A DNA stretch of 64,000 nt. It comes from Altica lythri. Lineage: Eukaryota > Arthropoda > Insecta > Coleoptera > Chrysomelidae. The DNA is taken from contig OZ034802.1 of the NCBI GenBank assembly GCA_964028335.1, forward strand, positions 72,452,967-72,516,966, written 5' to 3'. The notes beneath the pieces were generated by a model, which saw only the letters and a list, made by a program, of their open reading frames with translations, did no database searches and had not been told where the DNA came from. The translations under genes and the position numbers were made by a program. Every line of letters begins with the position of its first letter. The stretch's first letter is position 1. This document shows positions 1 to 8,714 of this stretch, piece by piece.

Positions 1-300
1 GTTTTATATACCAATACATCATAACAAACGTATTCACATCCATTTTTATTGTTGCAAGAAACCAACTAGCGCTATGAATATAGAAATTCGTTTCCTTTCG
101 CCAGGTGTCGTATCAATTTGTATCACGGTCGCCGTGTGTCTTGTGAATGAGTATCACGGTCATGGAGATGATCACGGTGACCGGTTTTTATCCAAAACCG
201 TCCCGTGCATGCCGTCTGTAAGGGTCCAAATCAGGGGTTGAAACTTTGTATGGATAATACCCACTTAAATATTAGGTACTCCGTTTTCTATAAAAATCAT
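1..300. other. Non-coding start of window
   Basis: No gene or known element is recognised. Between about 114 and 182 the decamer-like string ATCACGGT recurs three times, a small degenerate repeat. Nothing else supports a call. Confidence 0.4.
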
Positions 301-309
301 TATGCGGCT

Positions 310-560
310 TACTAAGAAAATGTTAAAACTCGTTAAAAATTGTTAAAAATCATAAAAAACTGTAAAAAATGTTTGAAAAGGTTAAAAAAATAATTATAAA
401 GAAATCTTGAAAAACGTCAATAATTGACGAAAAAGACAGTAAAAAATCATGAAAATATGTAAAAAATCGACAATCGTGAAAAATTTAAAAAATTTAGAAA
501 GACTGAAAAATCGTGAAAAAACGTTAAAAATTGTAAGAGTCGTTAATAATCTTAAAAAAA
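310..560. repeat. Phased A-tract array (about 10-bp period)
   Basis: Runs of five to seven A recur roughly every ten bases, in units such as GTTAAAAATC and GTAAAAAATG. A-tracts in phase with the helix are known to curve DNA, so this stretch is probably intrinsically bent. The 99-codon open frame on the minus strand (394-693) is a by-product of this composition: its translation is Phe/Leu-rich with no recognisable motif, so I do not call it a gene. Confidence 0.6.
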
Positions 561-888
561 ATGGCCCTTGGTAAGCCAGGCGCATCAGTAGATTTATATT
601 AATTGAATATATTAAAAGTATACGTTTTAGAAAAAAATGTTTTAGATAAAAGTTGTAGGTCTCTTTAGGACAAACAAAAAAGTCCTCTAACATTTTTTTG
701 TACAGGGTGTAGTAAAAAAGTTACGAATTTTTTTCCATTTTGATTTAATGTCACGCCCAAACGGCCTTACCGATTTGGCCCATTAACGAACTCGACCGAG
801 ATTTTTGTACCAAATTTCATTTCGATCCGTTAAGAAATGCGACCGCTATCGTGTCCACAGATTTCGTTATATCGGAACTATACATAGG

Positions 889-924
<36 letters not shown>

Positions 925-929
925 TATAA
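889..929. repeat. (TA)n microsatellite
   Basis: About 40 bases of alternating T and A with a single G interruption. A simple sequence repeat with no gene nearby. Confidence 0.9.
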
Positions 930-1039
930 ACTTTTGAACGGAAGGTGTTTTTGAAGTCAGGGGGGCCCAAAACGAAAAACTGTAGTGAAATTTTCCCGAA
1001 GTCGTGACTTGCGAACCAGCTGAATAGTAGATATAAATC

Positions 1040-1480
1040 TACTAAAAATTGAAAAAATATGATAATTATTTAAAAATTCCTAATATAGGTACTGTAAAAA
1101 ATCTTAAAATATTGTTGATTATCTTAAAAATGCATTGATAACCGTGAAACGTTGATAAAAATCGTATAAAATCGTTGGTGCCTAGAAATATTGTTGAAAA
1201 TGGTGAAAAAATGTAAAAAATCGTACAGAATTGTTAAAAAACGTGACAAATTGTTGAAAACTAATAAGAAATTCTTGATAATTTAATAAAATTGTTAAAA
1301 ATGGATAAAAAAAATGTCATAAAAATTCTGAAAAACGTGAAAAATTGTAGAAAGTTGTAAAAAATAGTTATAAAATTGTTGACAAATCTGAAAAATAGTT
1401 TGAAATCCTAAACAAAAAACGTGTACCACCATAAAATATTTTTGAATATTCTGAAAAATGTTATAGGTACATTGCGAAAA
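1040..1480. repeat. Second phased A-tract array
   Basis: The same style as the array at 310-560: AAAAAT-type runs about every ten bases (GTGAAAAAAT, GTAAAAAATC, GTTAAAAAAC). Probably the same decayed minisatellite, interrupted around 600-1030 by sequence that contains the TA microsatellite. Confidence 0.5.
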
Positions 1481-1599
1481 TTGGAAAAGTTATTCAATTA
1501 AATAACAGTTATAACTCACACCGAGGTTAAAACCAGATTACATCGAAATTAAACCGAGAAGAAATAGAATTAAAATTAAGCTTTAAAAAGCTATACTAT

Positions 1600-1965
1600 A
1601 CTAATTTCTCTGTATGAAGTGGTGAATGGGGTTACCGGTTATAAATTAAGATTTAAGGTTCAAGTCCTCCTGGCTGTGACATTTTTTAATTTCTTTTTAA
1701 ATATAAGAGGGGGGGCAAAAAAGTGACTTATCACAATTGTCGATTGGACAAATAATCTTTCTCTTATTAACATCATGCACACATGTCCTTAAGAAGAAAG
1801 TGAGTAAGTGTTACATACATGTGACATGAGTGGAATCAAGACAATCAAAAAGCCGACTAACTAATAATGCATCTGAGGCTAAAGTGGTTAGAAGCGTTAC
1901 CGGCTAAAGGTAAAAATTCTAGGGTCGAGATCAACCGGATGACAATTTTTATCTTGTTTGTGCCA
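1600..1965 (+). repeat. SINE-like tRNA-related repeat, degraded copies
   Basis: Two partial copies. The first (about 1615-1715) keeps a B-box-like GGTTCAAGTCC followed by GACATTTTTTAATTTCT, the tail seen in the copies at 46 kb and 52 kb. The second (about 1720-1965) starts with the family's left part (GTCGATTGGACAAA, then a CTTATTAACATCAT block) and runs into a diverged tRNA-like block with GGTCGAGATC in place of the B box. Similarity was judged by eye against 45858-46180 and 51785-52095. Confidence 0.6.
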
Positions 1966-2560
1966 TTTTTAAATAAAAAAAAATAACTAAGTATTTCAAA
2001 AAAATATTTACTATTTTTTTATACGATGTAAGAAATATTTACGCATTTTTTTATATTTATTTTAGCAAATTTTTAAATTTTCTTAACTTGTTTGAGGGTC
2101 ATGTTTTTATTTATTTTTCCTGTTGTTTGTCTTCGGAAAACGAATATAAAGTAAAGAAACAGGAAAATAATATTTGATCTAATAATCGATAGATATTATT
2201 ACTGAGTCGACGTTCTTCGACTTGTACATAATCTCTTTGAGAATTTGATTTCCGGTAGGTTCGCTTCCGTCCCAATAGACTCTCCTCTCCGAGACTCCGA
2301 GTCTTCGAAATATTTGTAGAAAGCTCGCGACAAGACACACACACTTTATATAAACTAGGCACGTAAAATTTTTGTTTTATACTTTTTGACATGATTGAAG
2401 GTGTTCTGATTGCAGAATTATTTATTTTTATTTTGAACAAAAAAACTAGAATATATCTGCGACATTACTAGAATAAATTTATTGGCTAATTTTACATCTT
2501 TTTTCTTTGAATATTTTATATAATTTGGTGTTTTTTATAATTTATTGTCGTAGTATTTAT
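1966..2560. other. AT-rich DNA, nothing recognised
   Basis: No supported gene. The 109-codon minus-strand frame at 2111-2440 has no recognisable motif or neighbour and is not called. Confidence 0.4.
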
Positions 2561-2564
2561 AAAT

Positions 2565-3600
2565 TGACAGCTGTCATTGAAAGTCTTACAGTTCTGGCAG
2601 TTGGATAACGTAGAGTGACAGTTGTCAGAAACTAATTTCCAAGAGTATAAATCATTATTCATCACTACAGCAACTCGAAAAGAGAAATTGGTTTGATTTT
2701 TATTAGTTGCAGTTTGTCAATTTTTTGTTTTGACTTGTCTTTACCCTAAATATACAGGGTGTCTCATTATATTCTGACTGTTTTTAAGAGCTTATATCTT
2801 CGTAACGGTTCTAGATCATACGATGCGGTTTTTACAGTTAGGTTTAAAATTACCCTAAGTTTTGTTGTGACACATTTATATAAATGGCCTACTTCCGGTT
2901 TACCCGCTAGAAAAGTGGCGTATTTTCAGAAAACAGTAGATGTAATTTTTTAAATGTGAGACCCTGTATATTTAGCAATTTTCTAAAAGACGCATATTTT
3001 TACTTTATAACAATACCTTAAAGTTTAAAATCGGTGCACAGAAAGGGAAGTTAAAATTAAAAAATTACATCTACTGTATTCTGAAAAAACGCCATTTTTC
3101 TTTTAGGTAAACCGGAATTAGGCCATTTTATATAAACGTGTCACAACAAAACTTAAGATATATATAAACCTAATTGTGAAAACCGCATCTTATTATCTAC
3201 AACAGTTTCGAAGATATAAGCTTTTAAAAACAGTCAGAATATAATGAGACACCCTGTATAACAATGGTCAATCGTAGACTGAGAGATACCATTCATTATG
3301 ACAGTTGTCATTTAACGAACAACAATAGTCACTTAAAGGCCAAATTGGTCACTAACATACTGATAGTAGCCAATTATAGAATGAAATGTAAATGAAGTAA
3401 ATGAAATCACAGTCAAAGATTGAAAATTCTCCTTCATGGACTGACAGTTGTCACTAGTAGACGGACTTATTTATAGGTTGACCCACAGCTTTCATTTATT
3501 TACTTTTAGATGTCATTTCCAAACTGACAGATGTTATTCATAGAGTGACAGTGACCATTAATGGACTGATCGTTGAAAGTCGTAGACTGACACCTCTAGA
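2565..3600. repeat. Degenerate GACAGTTGTC minisatellite, interrupted
   Basis: A loose tandem repeat of roughly 20-22 bp, with units resembling TAGACTGACAGTTGTCATT, is visible at 2565-2650 and again at 3270-3600. The core GACAGTTGTC is close to palindromic and recurs near 2618, 3299 and 3444, with many diverged copies between. The array is split by the foldback element at 2752-3260. Confidence 0.55.
2752..3260. mobile_element. Foldback/MITE element with ACCCTGTATA-type ends
   Basis: The left end reads TATACAGGGTGTCTCATTAT and the right end is its reverse complement. The inverted arms are long: about 2752-2965 pairs imperfectly with about 3050-3260, including the CCGGTTTACC and AACGGTTC/GAAAC blocks, around a centre near 3000-3050. 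No coding capacity. Ends of this type are common in insect non-autonomous DNA elements. The superfamily is not determined, and TA at each edge is the only candidate target-site duplication. Confidence 0.75.
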
Positions 3601-3924
3601 ACCTGGATGTGCAATGTATTATCGATAAAAAATGTTTTTTAACAGTATAAACTCCTAAAGCTGTTAAAACAAATGTAGATAAGAATTTGTTAAGTATTTT
3701 TAACATAGTCTGAAAATTTGATAGATTCCAAAAAATTCCAAAAAAAACTGTTAGATATTTTTGTAACAACGAGTGTCTCAAAAAGGGTGTTTTTAGTTTT
3801 TGCTATTTTCTCTGGTTTAATCAGAAATTATAATTTTTTAAACTGTGAAAGGCTTTCGCGGCCATTGTCTAATGTATTAATGATTTTTGAGCTGTTAGGC
3901 CGGCGTCGATTGTCTTGCTGACTT

Positions 3925-3959
3925 GACGTTTCGCAAACACGAGCGGTTGGCATCTTCAG
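3925..3959 (-). ncRNA. Hammerhead-ribozyme-like motif of a Penelope-like element
   Basis: On the minus strand the core box CTGAAGA (CUGANGA consensus) is followed by an imperfect six-pair stem II (GCCAAC with GTTTGC), then GAAAC and GTC, the order needed for a type I hammerhead with a very short stem III. It lies about 250 bp downstream of a GIY-YIG fragment on the same strand. Penelope-like elements are known to carry hammerhead motifs. Activity is not shown by sequence. Confidence 0.5.
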
Positions 3960-4205
3960 AAGTTGCTTCCAGGTTGACAGTCTTCGAACTACTGAGCTCT
4001 GCGTGGACGGAGGCCGTATTTATACGTCGGGAAGGAAGTGGGTGGGACCTCAGTTGCTTTCGATTCCAATCGGTTCTGGTCGGTGTTGTTCGTTAAGGGT
4101 AGAGTTTTCGCACTCTTAATTATGGGGACCCACGTTTTGTTAATCTTGACTGCTTCCTCTTTTTTATTAAAGTTGTTCGGGTGCTTCTCTATCTCTGTGG
4201 CTTCT

Positions 4206-4568
4206 CTATAGAGTCTGGAATGGTATGCTGATGTAGTAGCGAGGGTATGTTCCGATATGGCGGATTTGTCCGTCTGCCCCAGACGACAGTTTGTTGGCCT
4301 TGTGCTCTTTAATCCTGGTGTTGATCGATCGTTTGGTAGTTCTTATGTATACGCTTTCAAATGTGCACGGAATGCAGTAAATTCCCGAAGCCGACAGTGG
4401 ATCTCTTCTGTCTTTTGACGATCGAAGACATTCTTTGATTTTTCCCGTTGGTTTGAAAATAGTTTTCACATTTTTCTTTCTTAGCAATCGACCAATTCTG
4501 TCTGTCACTCCCGGAATAACCATTGATACATTATAAATTTTTGTTTGATAAATTAATTTTGATAACAA
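4206..4568 (-). pseudogene. Penelope-like element, GIY-YIG endonuclease fragment
   Basis: A 120-codon open frame whose second half matches the GIY-YIG domain that follows the reverse transcriptase in Penelope-like elements. It has GIYCIPC, then VYIRTTKRS (VYIGQTKRS is usual) and TRIKEHK. The glycine of the YIG-like motif is replaced by Arg. No reverse transcriptase precedes it, so this is a 5'-truncated copy, as is usual for target-primed retroelements. The frame opens at a TTG, which is probably not a start. The hammerhead-like motif at 3925-3959 lies downstream on the same strand. Confidence 0.75.
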
Positions 4569-4569
4569 T

Positions 4570-5196
4570 TTTCAAATCGATACTCAAGAAAAGTTGTCAT
4601 TAAGATATAATTAAGACAGTCAATTTCTTATTATAAACTGGAAATTACCTTAATCAAATATATTTTTTAACTTTTCAAATATTTTTTTATCATAATCCAT
4701 AAAACCATTAAAAAGTTTCTAATAAATATGCCAAACTTACAGATGAATTCTACAAATAAATTTTTGTCGTTTTTAAAAACGTTCTTAGTCACCTTCAGGG
4801 CGAATGCTTTTTCGATTGGAATTGAGAAATTTCATGTAATTTATCTTGATAAATAGCTACGAAAATTGGAGATTTGTCCTTGTTCGAATTGCGTGATTTA
4901 GGTAAAGTTTTCTTTTACGACACGAATCGCCGATAGTAAAAAAAACATTAAAAGAACAAAAAATATGTTCTAAATTTAATGAGCACTTATTGTTGATGAC
5001 TTTTTATAAATAATCGTTTTACTATCAAATGTTATTTTTTACAACACTTAGATAAAACATTATCGGTAACTTAAAAAGTAAGTAAAGATGTTAAACATTT
5101 AGTCGGAATCGCACATGAAGATTTTCGCAGCAGCAAGTAACAATATAAAAGTTCTTGTAGTTCGTTTTAACATTGATCGATGTTTAAAAAAACACT
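4570..5196. other. AT-rich DNA, nothing recognised
   Basis: No gene, RNA or repeat that I can support between the PLE fragment and the short element that hosts the Polinton. Confidence 0.4.
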
Positions 5197-5372
5197 TACT
5201 ATAGTCGAGCCGTTCAAAAGATGGAATGATCACGTGAACGGCACGCACTCTTTGAATATTATTTTCCCCAACCAACGTCACAAGTCCAATTTACACCACT
5301 CAACAAAAAAGTACCCACCCTCGATGCCTACAGTTTATTATTATCTGCAGTATGAGTACAGTGTAAACTGTC
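5197..5372 (-). mobile_element. Left half of short TIR element split by the Polinton
   Basis: It begins CTATAGTCGAGCCGTTCAAA. From about 5270 to 5372 it matches the reverse complement of the intact copy at 35737-35973. It contains about 45 bp (near 5230-5270) that the intact copy lacks. The matching right half resumes at 15995. Confidence 0.85.
5367..5372. repeat. Polinton target-site duplication, left (ACTGTC)
   Basis: These six bases are repeated exactly at 15995-16000, directly outside the opposite TIR. Six base pairs is the duplication length known for Polintons. The intact paralogue at 35737-35973 carries the hexamer once at the corresponding point. Confidence 0.95.
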
Positions 5373-6147
5373 AGTAGATGAGCTATAGGCATTCTAGCTA
5401 TTTTTTCGAACATAACCTCACTTTTTTTGAGCTGGCTGTTTGCCCTAAATGTCAAAGGCCATTCGTCTTTTTCGAGTGGCCTCTGACAGTTGGCACAAAC
5501 AGCCAATTCTTCTTTTTCGAGTGGCCTTTGACATTTACTTTTTCGAATGGCCTTTGACTTTTAGCGCAAGCAGCCAACTCTTCTTTTCGTTATATTTTTG
5601 AATTTTTTCGCGCTTCGCTGTCATCATACCAACTTTTCATGCAACCAACATTACACAGTGCTACCAACTTTTGCGTTATAACAATTTAATTAAAAAAATT
5701 CCAACCAAGCAGAATTGAACCCGGGTCACCCCGTATGATAAACAAATACGTTAGCCACTACACCATCGCAGAATTTAATAAAATGTGACAAACAATAGTA
5801 GAAAAAAAAATAATAAACAAGTCTTATCGCAATAAAGATAACAGACTTAGAAATATTTTAAATTGGTTTATTCCAAAAGAATTTAATGTATGACGTATCA
5901 TTGTAAAGGGGTTGACGTATAGGGTAAGATTAAGCGTCAAAAAGACCGTATTTATGAGGCCAAAAGGGCATTATAGCTATATCTCGTAAACGGCCGAACA
6001 GATTTCGACGTATGACGTATCATTGTAAAGGGGTTGCTGTATAGAGTAAGATGAAGTGTTCAAATCTTCTAAAATATTAAAAGCGCGTGACCTTGGTGCA
6101 TTAGCAGGTTTGCGATGTGTGACGTAATCGACTGATGTGTTAGAGTG
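5373..6147 (+). repeat. Polinton left terminal inverted repeat
   Basis: The outer part matches the reverse complement of the right TIR almost base for base. Near 5460-5570 it contains a tandem sub-repeat of the type TTTTTCGAGTGGCCTTTGAC, with one more unit than the right TIR. Further in come a tRNA-like block (5701-5772) and one to two copies of a ~121-bp repeat that includes GTATTTATGAGGCC and ATAGCTATATCTCGTAAACG. The inner edge is set by TAGAGTG, matching CACTCTA at 15044. Confidence 0.9.
5701..5772 (-). repeat. tRNA-like block in left TIR
   Basis: On the minus strand a block of about 70 nt has an A-box-like TGGTGTAGTGGCTAACG, a possible anticodon stem CGTAT/ATACG, and a B-box-like GGGTTCAATTCTG. 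It resembles tRNA-Val or tRNA-Asp in the D and T arms. The T stem and acceptor stem do not pair well, so I do not call it a functional tRNA gene. It could act as an internal RNA polymerase III promoter (inference). Confidence 0.6.
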
Positions 6148-6199
6148 ATAACAGACTTATTAATAATAAAACATATCATTGTAAATATTTAGTTTTAGA

Positions 6200-6400
6200 A
6201 TGGATTCGAGAGAATACAGTCAAAAACTTGAAGAGTTTTGTGAAAATATAAGAAAATTAAATAAACAAATTTGTATGTACGAAGACCAAAAAGAAGTATT
6301 AAAAAAGATTGAAAATTTAAGTTTGTGGGACAAAGTTTTTGAAAAATATTTACCAACATCATCAACGCCCACAAGACGAATAAAACCATGGCCTTGCTAA
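6200..6400 (+). CDS. Small coiled-coil-like protein, unassigned
   Basis: 66 aa, beginning with ATG about 50 bp inside the left TIR edge. The sequence is rich in Glu, Lys, Leu and Ile with heptad-like spacing through most of its length (LEEFCENIRKLNKQI, then VLKKIENL), so a helical or coiled-coil protein is likely. It ends with a basic PTRRIKPW stretch. It overlaps the next frame by 13 nt, which suggests one transcription unit. It lies on the plus strand, separate from the leftward capsid cluster. I recognise no family. Confidence 0.5.
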   Translation: MDSREYSQKLEEFCENIRKLNKQICMYEDQKEVLKKIENLSLWDKVFEKYLPTSSTPTRRIKPWPC

Positions 6401-6729
6401 AAGCAAATTTTGTTCTTTTAACAGCAATATTAAATAACATGCCTTATGTTAACGTTCCACAAAACGTTGCACATATTGGTGTGTGTTTAGAAACAAACGG
6501 AACAAAACAAGAGTGCAATACATGGAAAATGATGAGTCTGTCAACAGTCAATGATGGAAAATTGGCGGTGTTTGCATTGAATTTAACAGAATCACCTCTC
6601 AACTACAAGCTAAAATTAATTTTTAAAGATAACTCTGAAGGAGTGGGCGAGTGGCGATCAAATCTTCAAATCCCAATGCAACAACTAGAAATTACTATGG
6701 AGGATCCAATGCAAAAGAAAATGTGTTAA
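6388..6729 (+). CDS. Unassigned 113-aa Polinton protein
   Basis: It starts with ATG inside the end of the preceding ORF. The first part (MALLKANFVLLTAILNNM) is hydrophobic and could be a signal or membrane segment. The rest reads as a folded soluble protein, with two Cys near residues 33 and 43. From 6651 a second frame (below) also reads like protein and runs on to 6839, so the C-terminus may be altered by a frameshift or the two may be overlapping genes. No family is recognised. Its position beside the left TIR fits an accessory gene. Confidence 0.5.
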   Translation: MALLKANFVLLTAILNNMPYVNVPQNVAHIGVCLETNGTKQECNTWKMMSLSTVNDGKLAVFALNLTESPLNYKLKLIFKDNSEGVGEWRSNLQIPMQQLEITMEDPMQKKMC

Positions 6730-6839
6730 ATCGTACAAATAGAATGGGCAACGTTAGTAGGAGTTTACTTATTAATTCTCAAAATTATATCAAAAGAGGT
6801 AAAAAGAAGAATGAAGCGATGAAATGTATTTTTAAATAA
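6651..6839 (+). CDS. Overlapping frame or frameshifted C-terminus of the 113-aa protein
   Basis: A 62-codon frame opening at GTG and overlapping 79 nt of the 113-aa ORF. It is rich in Asn, Lys and Arg with a Gly-Gly pair (NYYGGSNAKENVL) and a basic end (KRGKKKNEAMK). It may be the original C-terminus of the upstream gene reached by a +1/-1 shift, or a separate small basic protein. An AATAAA signal follows at 6844. Confidence 0.3.
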   Translation: MAIKSSNPNATTRNYYGGSNAKENVLNRTNRMGNVSRSLLINSQNYIKRGKKKNEAMKCIFK

Positions 6840-6912
6840 TAACAATAAATATTTGTAAACTTGTAAAAGGTGTTTTAATAAAAAACCTTAATTTTTGTTT
6901 TATAGCTTTATT
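6840..6912. terminator. Convergent polyadenylation region
   Basis: The rightward small genes and the leftward capsid cluster end facing each other here. AATAAA hexamers lie on the plus strand at 6844-6849 and 6877-6882 and on the minus strand at 6907-6912, the last overlapping the stop of the leftward gene. This fits compact, virus-like gene ends that share one intergenic space. Confidence 0.55.
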
Positions 6913-7405
6913 AAGGTAATACAGTATAATACAACCAATAATACAAAGAAAGAATATTATTATATGCACACATAAATTTACCGTTGGCGTGGTGAGGACA
7001 TCCTGAATATACAGCTTCAAAATTTTTCGTTGCACAGGGTGTCCCATCATAATTTACAACATCATAAATTAATAGATGGAGTCCAAGTTCTTCACATTTG
7101 GCTTTTAAAAAGTCAATTTTTTGATTTCCTCTAACATAAATCAAATCAACGTTGCCAAGTAGGTGTTTCTCCAAAATTGCATTGACATCGGAATAATCTA
7201 CATCTCCAGAATCGTATCGTATTCCATGTATAAATTTTTCCAAATACCGCGTAGTTTTCTTGTCTTTAGCAGTCAACTCGTGGAATGGTTTAGGAGGTTT
7301 AAATAAAAAATTCGATTTTATACCACCAATCTGAATAGCGACTTCTTTTGGATAAAAAACTTCATCGATTATAAATCCTTGGATGTCGACTACTGCAATT
7401 CTCAT
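6911..7405 (-). CDS. Unassigned protein with a VDIQGF motif, possibly RNase H-like
   Basis: 164 aa from the ATG at 7405 (the frame is open to 7447, but MRIAVVDIQGF begins at 7405 and looks like the natural start). It has an early strand-turn IAVVDIQGF containing an Asp, then FLFKPPKPFHEL, then VDLIYVRGNQKIDFL, and a C-terminal Cys/His cluster (SGCPHHANGKFMC). Proteins of this type recur in insect genomes as uncharacterised ORFs, from memory. The layout of an early acidic strand followed by an alternating alpha/beta body is compatible with an RNase H-like or DEDD exonuclease fold, but that is inference and no catalytic set is proven. It is the last gene of the leftward capsid cluster, 61 bp after the major capsid stop. 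Confidence 0.65.
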   Translation of the reverse strand: MRIAVVDIQGFIIDEVFYPKEVAIQIGGIKSNFLFKPPKPFHELTAKDKKTTRYLEKFIHGIRYDSGDVDYSDVNAILEKHLLGNVDLIYVRGNQKIDFLKAKCEELGLHLLIYDVVNYDGTPCATKNFEAVYSGCPHHANGKFMCAYNNILSLYYWLYYTVLP

Positions 7406-7466
7406 GATGACGACGATGACGATAAAACTTCTTTGAAAGCCGAGCAAATACTAAATAGTTAGCAGT

Positions 7467-8714
7467 TTATATTATATTTTTAACTACTTCCGTTAGGGGA
7501 TAATGCTCCAATAAACAATCGTGAATTATGATACAATATGCTTTAGTATTTTTGGGAAATCCCTCATTAGCATCAATTTCTAGTCGTACATCAACAGTCG
7601 ATGATTTCATCGATTCTTCTTGCTTAGAACAATCGATAACAAACAAAGCACGATTTCGAAATGCTAGAAAATCCATTAATGGTCGTTTCATTGATACTCT
7701 GTTGTAACTGGAATTGAATTCGCTGTAGTTGTAATGAGCTAGCGCAAAATCGCCTTTGTCAAAATCAAGTTGCATCCTTTCATTGGGAAAATACTCACCA
7801 TTCAATGCAAGTCTGAGACCTTGTAGATTTACATGATCAAATAAAGAAGGATCTGCAATTTTCAGATTTCTCCTATTAGTTTGGAAAAATACAATAACAT
7901 ATCGAGGTTTCTCTATTGCAGACGTTGTTTTAACAGCCCAAATTTCTTGTGTTGCTCCTGCGGTCAAAGATGGTAGCTCATGTAGTTCCCATTTTCTAAA
8001 CGGAATTACGATTGGACGATCGCTTTGAATTGATCGCATCAATTGTTCTTTAACAAAATCATTTGGATAAATATGTTTAACTTTCAGTTCCATCGAATGA
8101 ATCATAATCTGTACGGTTGTAACAGTAGCTACGCCAGCGGCATCTCGTTTCTCTGTTACAATAACGCTATCGAGATCATTACGAGCTCGAACGAATCGAA
8201 TCGTTTGTCGTCCACAAGTTACCATTGGGTAATCATTGAAAATGTTGAAGATGTGTTTAAGCGGCATCAGTAAACTAAATGATTTATCATCAGGATTGAG
8301 AATGGGACTTACAGGATAATTCCAACCAGCAATGGCGAGGTGACGAGAATCTTCTTCATTGTAACATGTTAAAGCTCTTACAGTGCTAACAATTCCAGGA
8401 TCTCGAACTGTTTCTATCTCTCTTGCACTTTCGGTATACGTACACGAGTCGAATAGAAATGCTCCAAAGTTTGGTGTCAAACTAACATCGCCATTACCAG
8501 TTACATCCAATTTTCCTTTAATAGCCAACAACGTATCATGCATTGCAAAGAATGAGTCCACCTGATTTACACTAAATTCTACAATGTCGCTGCAGCTAAA
8601 CGATTTGATGAATGGTGTGTAAGATCGGTATTCGGATTTTCTAATCGATTCATCCTGAGTCGGTTCTCGATAGAGATCAAACATTGGATCTTGAATTGTT
8701 CGTATACGATTCAT
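7467..8714 (-). CDS. Major capsid protein, double jelly-roll type
   Basis: 415 aa from the ATG at 8714; an upstream TTG at 8741 would add nine residues. It resembles the insect Polinton-type double jelly-roll capsid family: EYRSYTPFIKSF near the start, FGAFLFDSCTY around residues 85-95, an AGWNYPVSP segment in the middle, IWAVKTTSAIEKPRYVIVFF near residue 265, and a C-terminal FVIDCSKQEESMKSSTVDVR block. The capsomer protein of this group forms the icosahedral shell. It overlaps the end of a small upstream ORF and sits with the putative penton, protease and minor capsid genes in one leftward cluster. The frame is fully open, with no internal stop. The assignment rests on remembered family motifs rather than a search. 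Confidence 0.85.
   Translation of the reverse strand: MNRIRTIQDPMFDLYREPTQDESIRKSEYRSYTPFIKSFSCSDIVEFSVNQVDSFFAMHDTLLAIKGKLDVTGNGDVSLTPNFGAFLFDSCTYTESAREIETVRDPGIVSTVRALTCYNEEDSRHLAIAGWNYPVSPILNPDDKSFSLLMPLKHIFNIFNDYPMVTCGRQTIRFVRARNDLDSVIVTEKRDAAGVATVTTVQIMIHSMELKVKHIYPNDFVKEQLMRSIQSDRPIVIPFRKWELHELPSLTAGATQEIWAVKTTSAIEKPRYVIVFFQTNRRNLKIADPSLFDHVNLQGLRLALNGEYFPNERMQLDFDKGDFALAHYNYSEFNSSYNRVSMKRPLMDFLAFRNRALFVIDCSKQEESMKSSTVDVRLEIDANEGFPKNTKAYCIIIHDCLLEHYPLTEVVKNII

Noticed and set aside
394..693. 99-codon minus-strand ORF, Phe/Leu-rich
   Set aside because: Produced by the A-tract array on the other strand; no motif, and repeated low complexity explains it.
2111..2440. 109-codon minus-strand ORF
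   Set aside because: No recognisable domain, no flanking gene structure; length is expected by chance in 64 kb.
5701..5772. Functional tRNA gene in the TIR
   Set aside because: Acceptor and T stems do not pair properly; only the promoter-like boxes resemble a tRNA.
5373..6147. CRISPR-like array in the TIR repeats
   Set aside because: Units are ~121 bp without spacer/repeat structure, in a eukaryotic genome.
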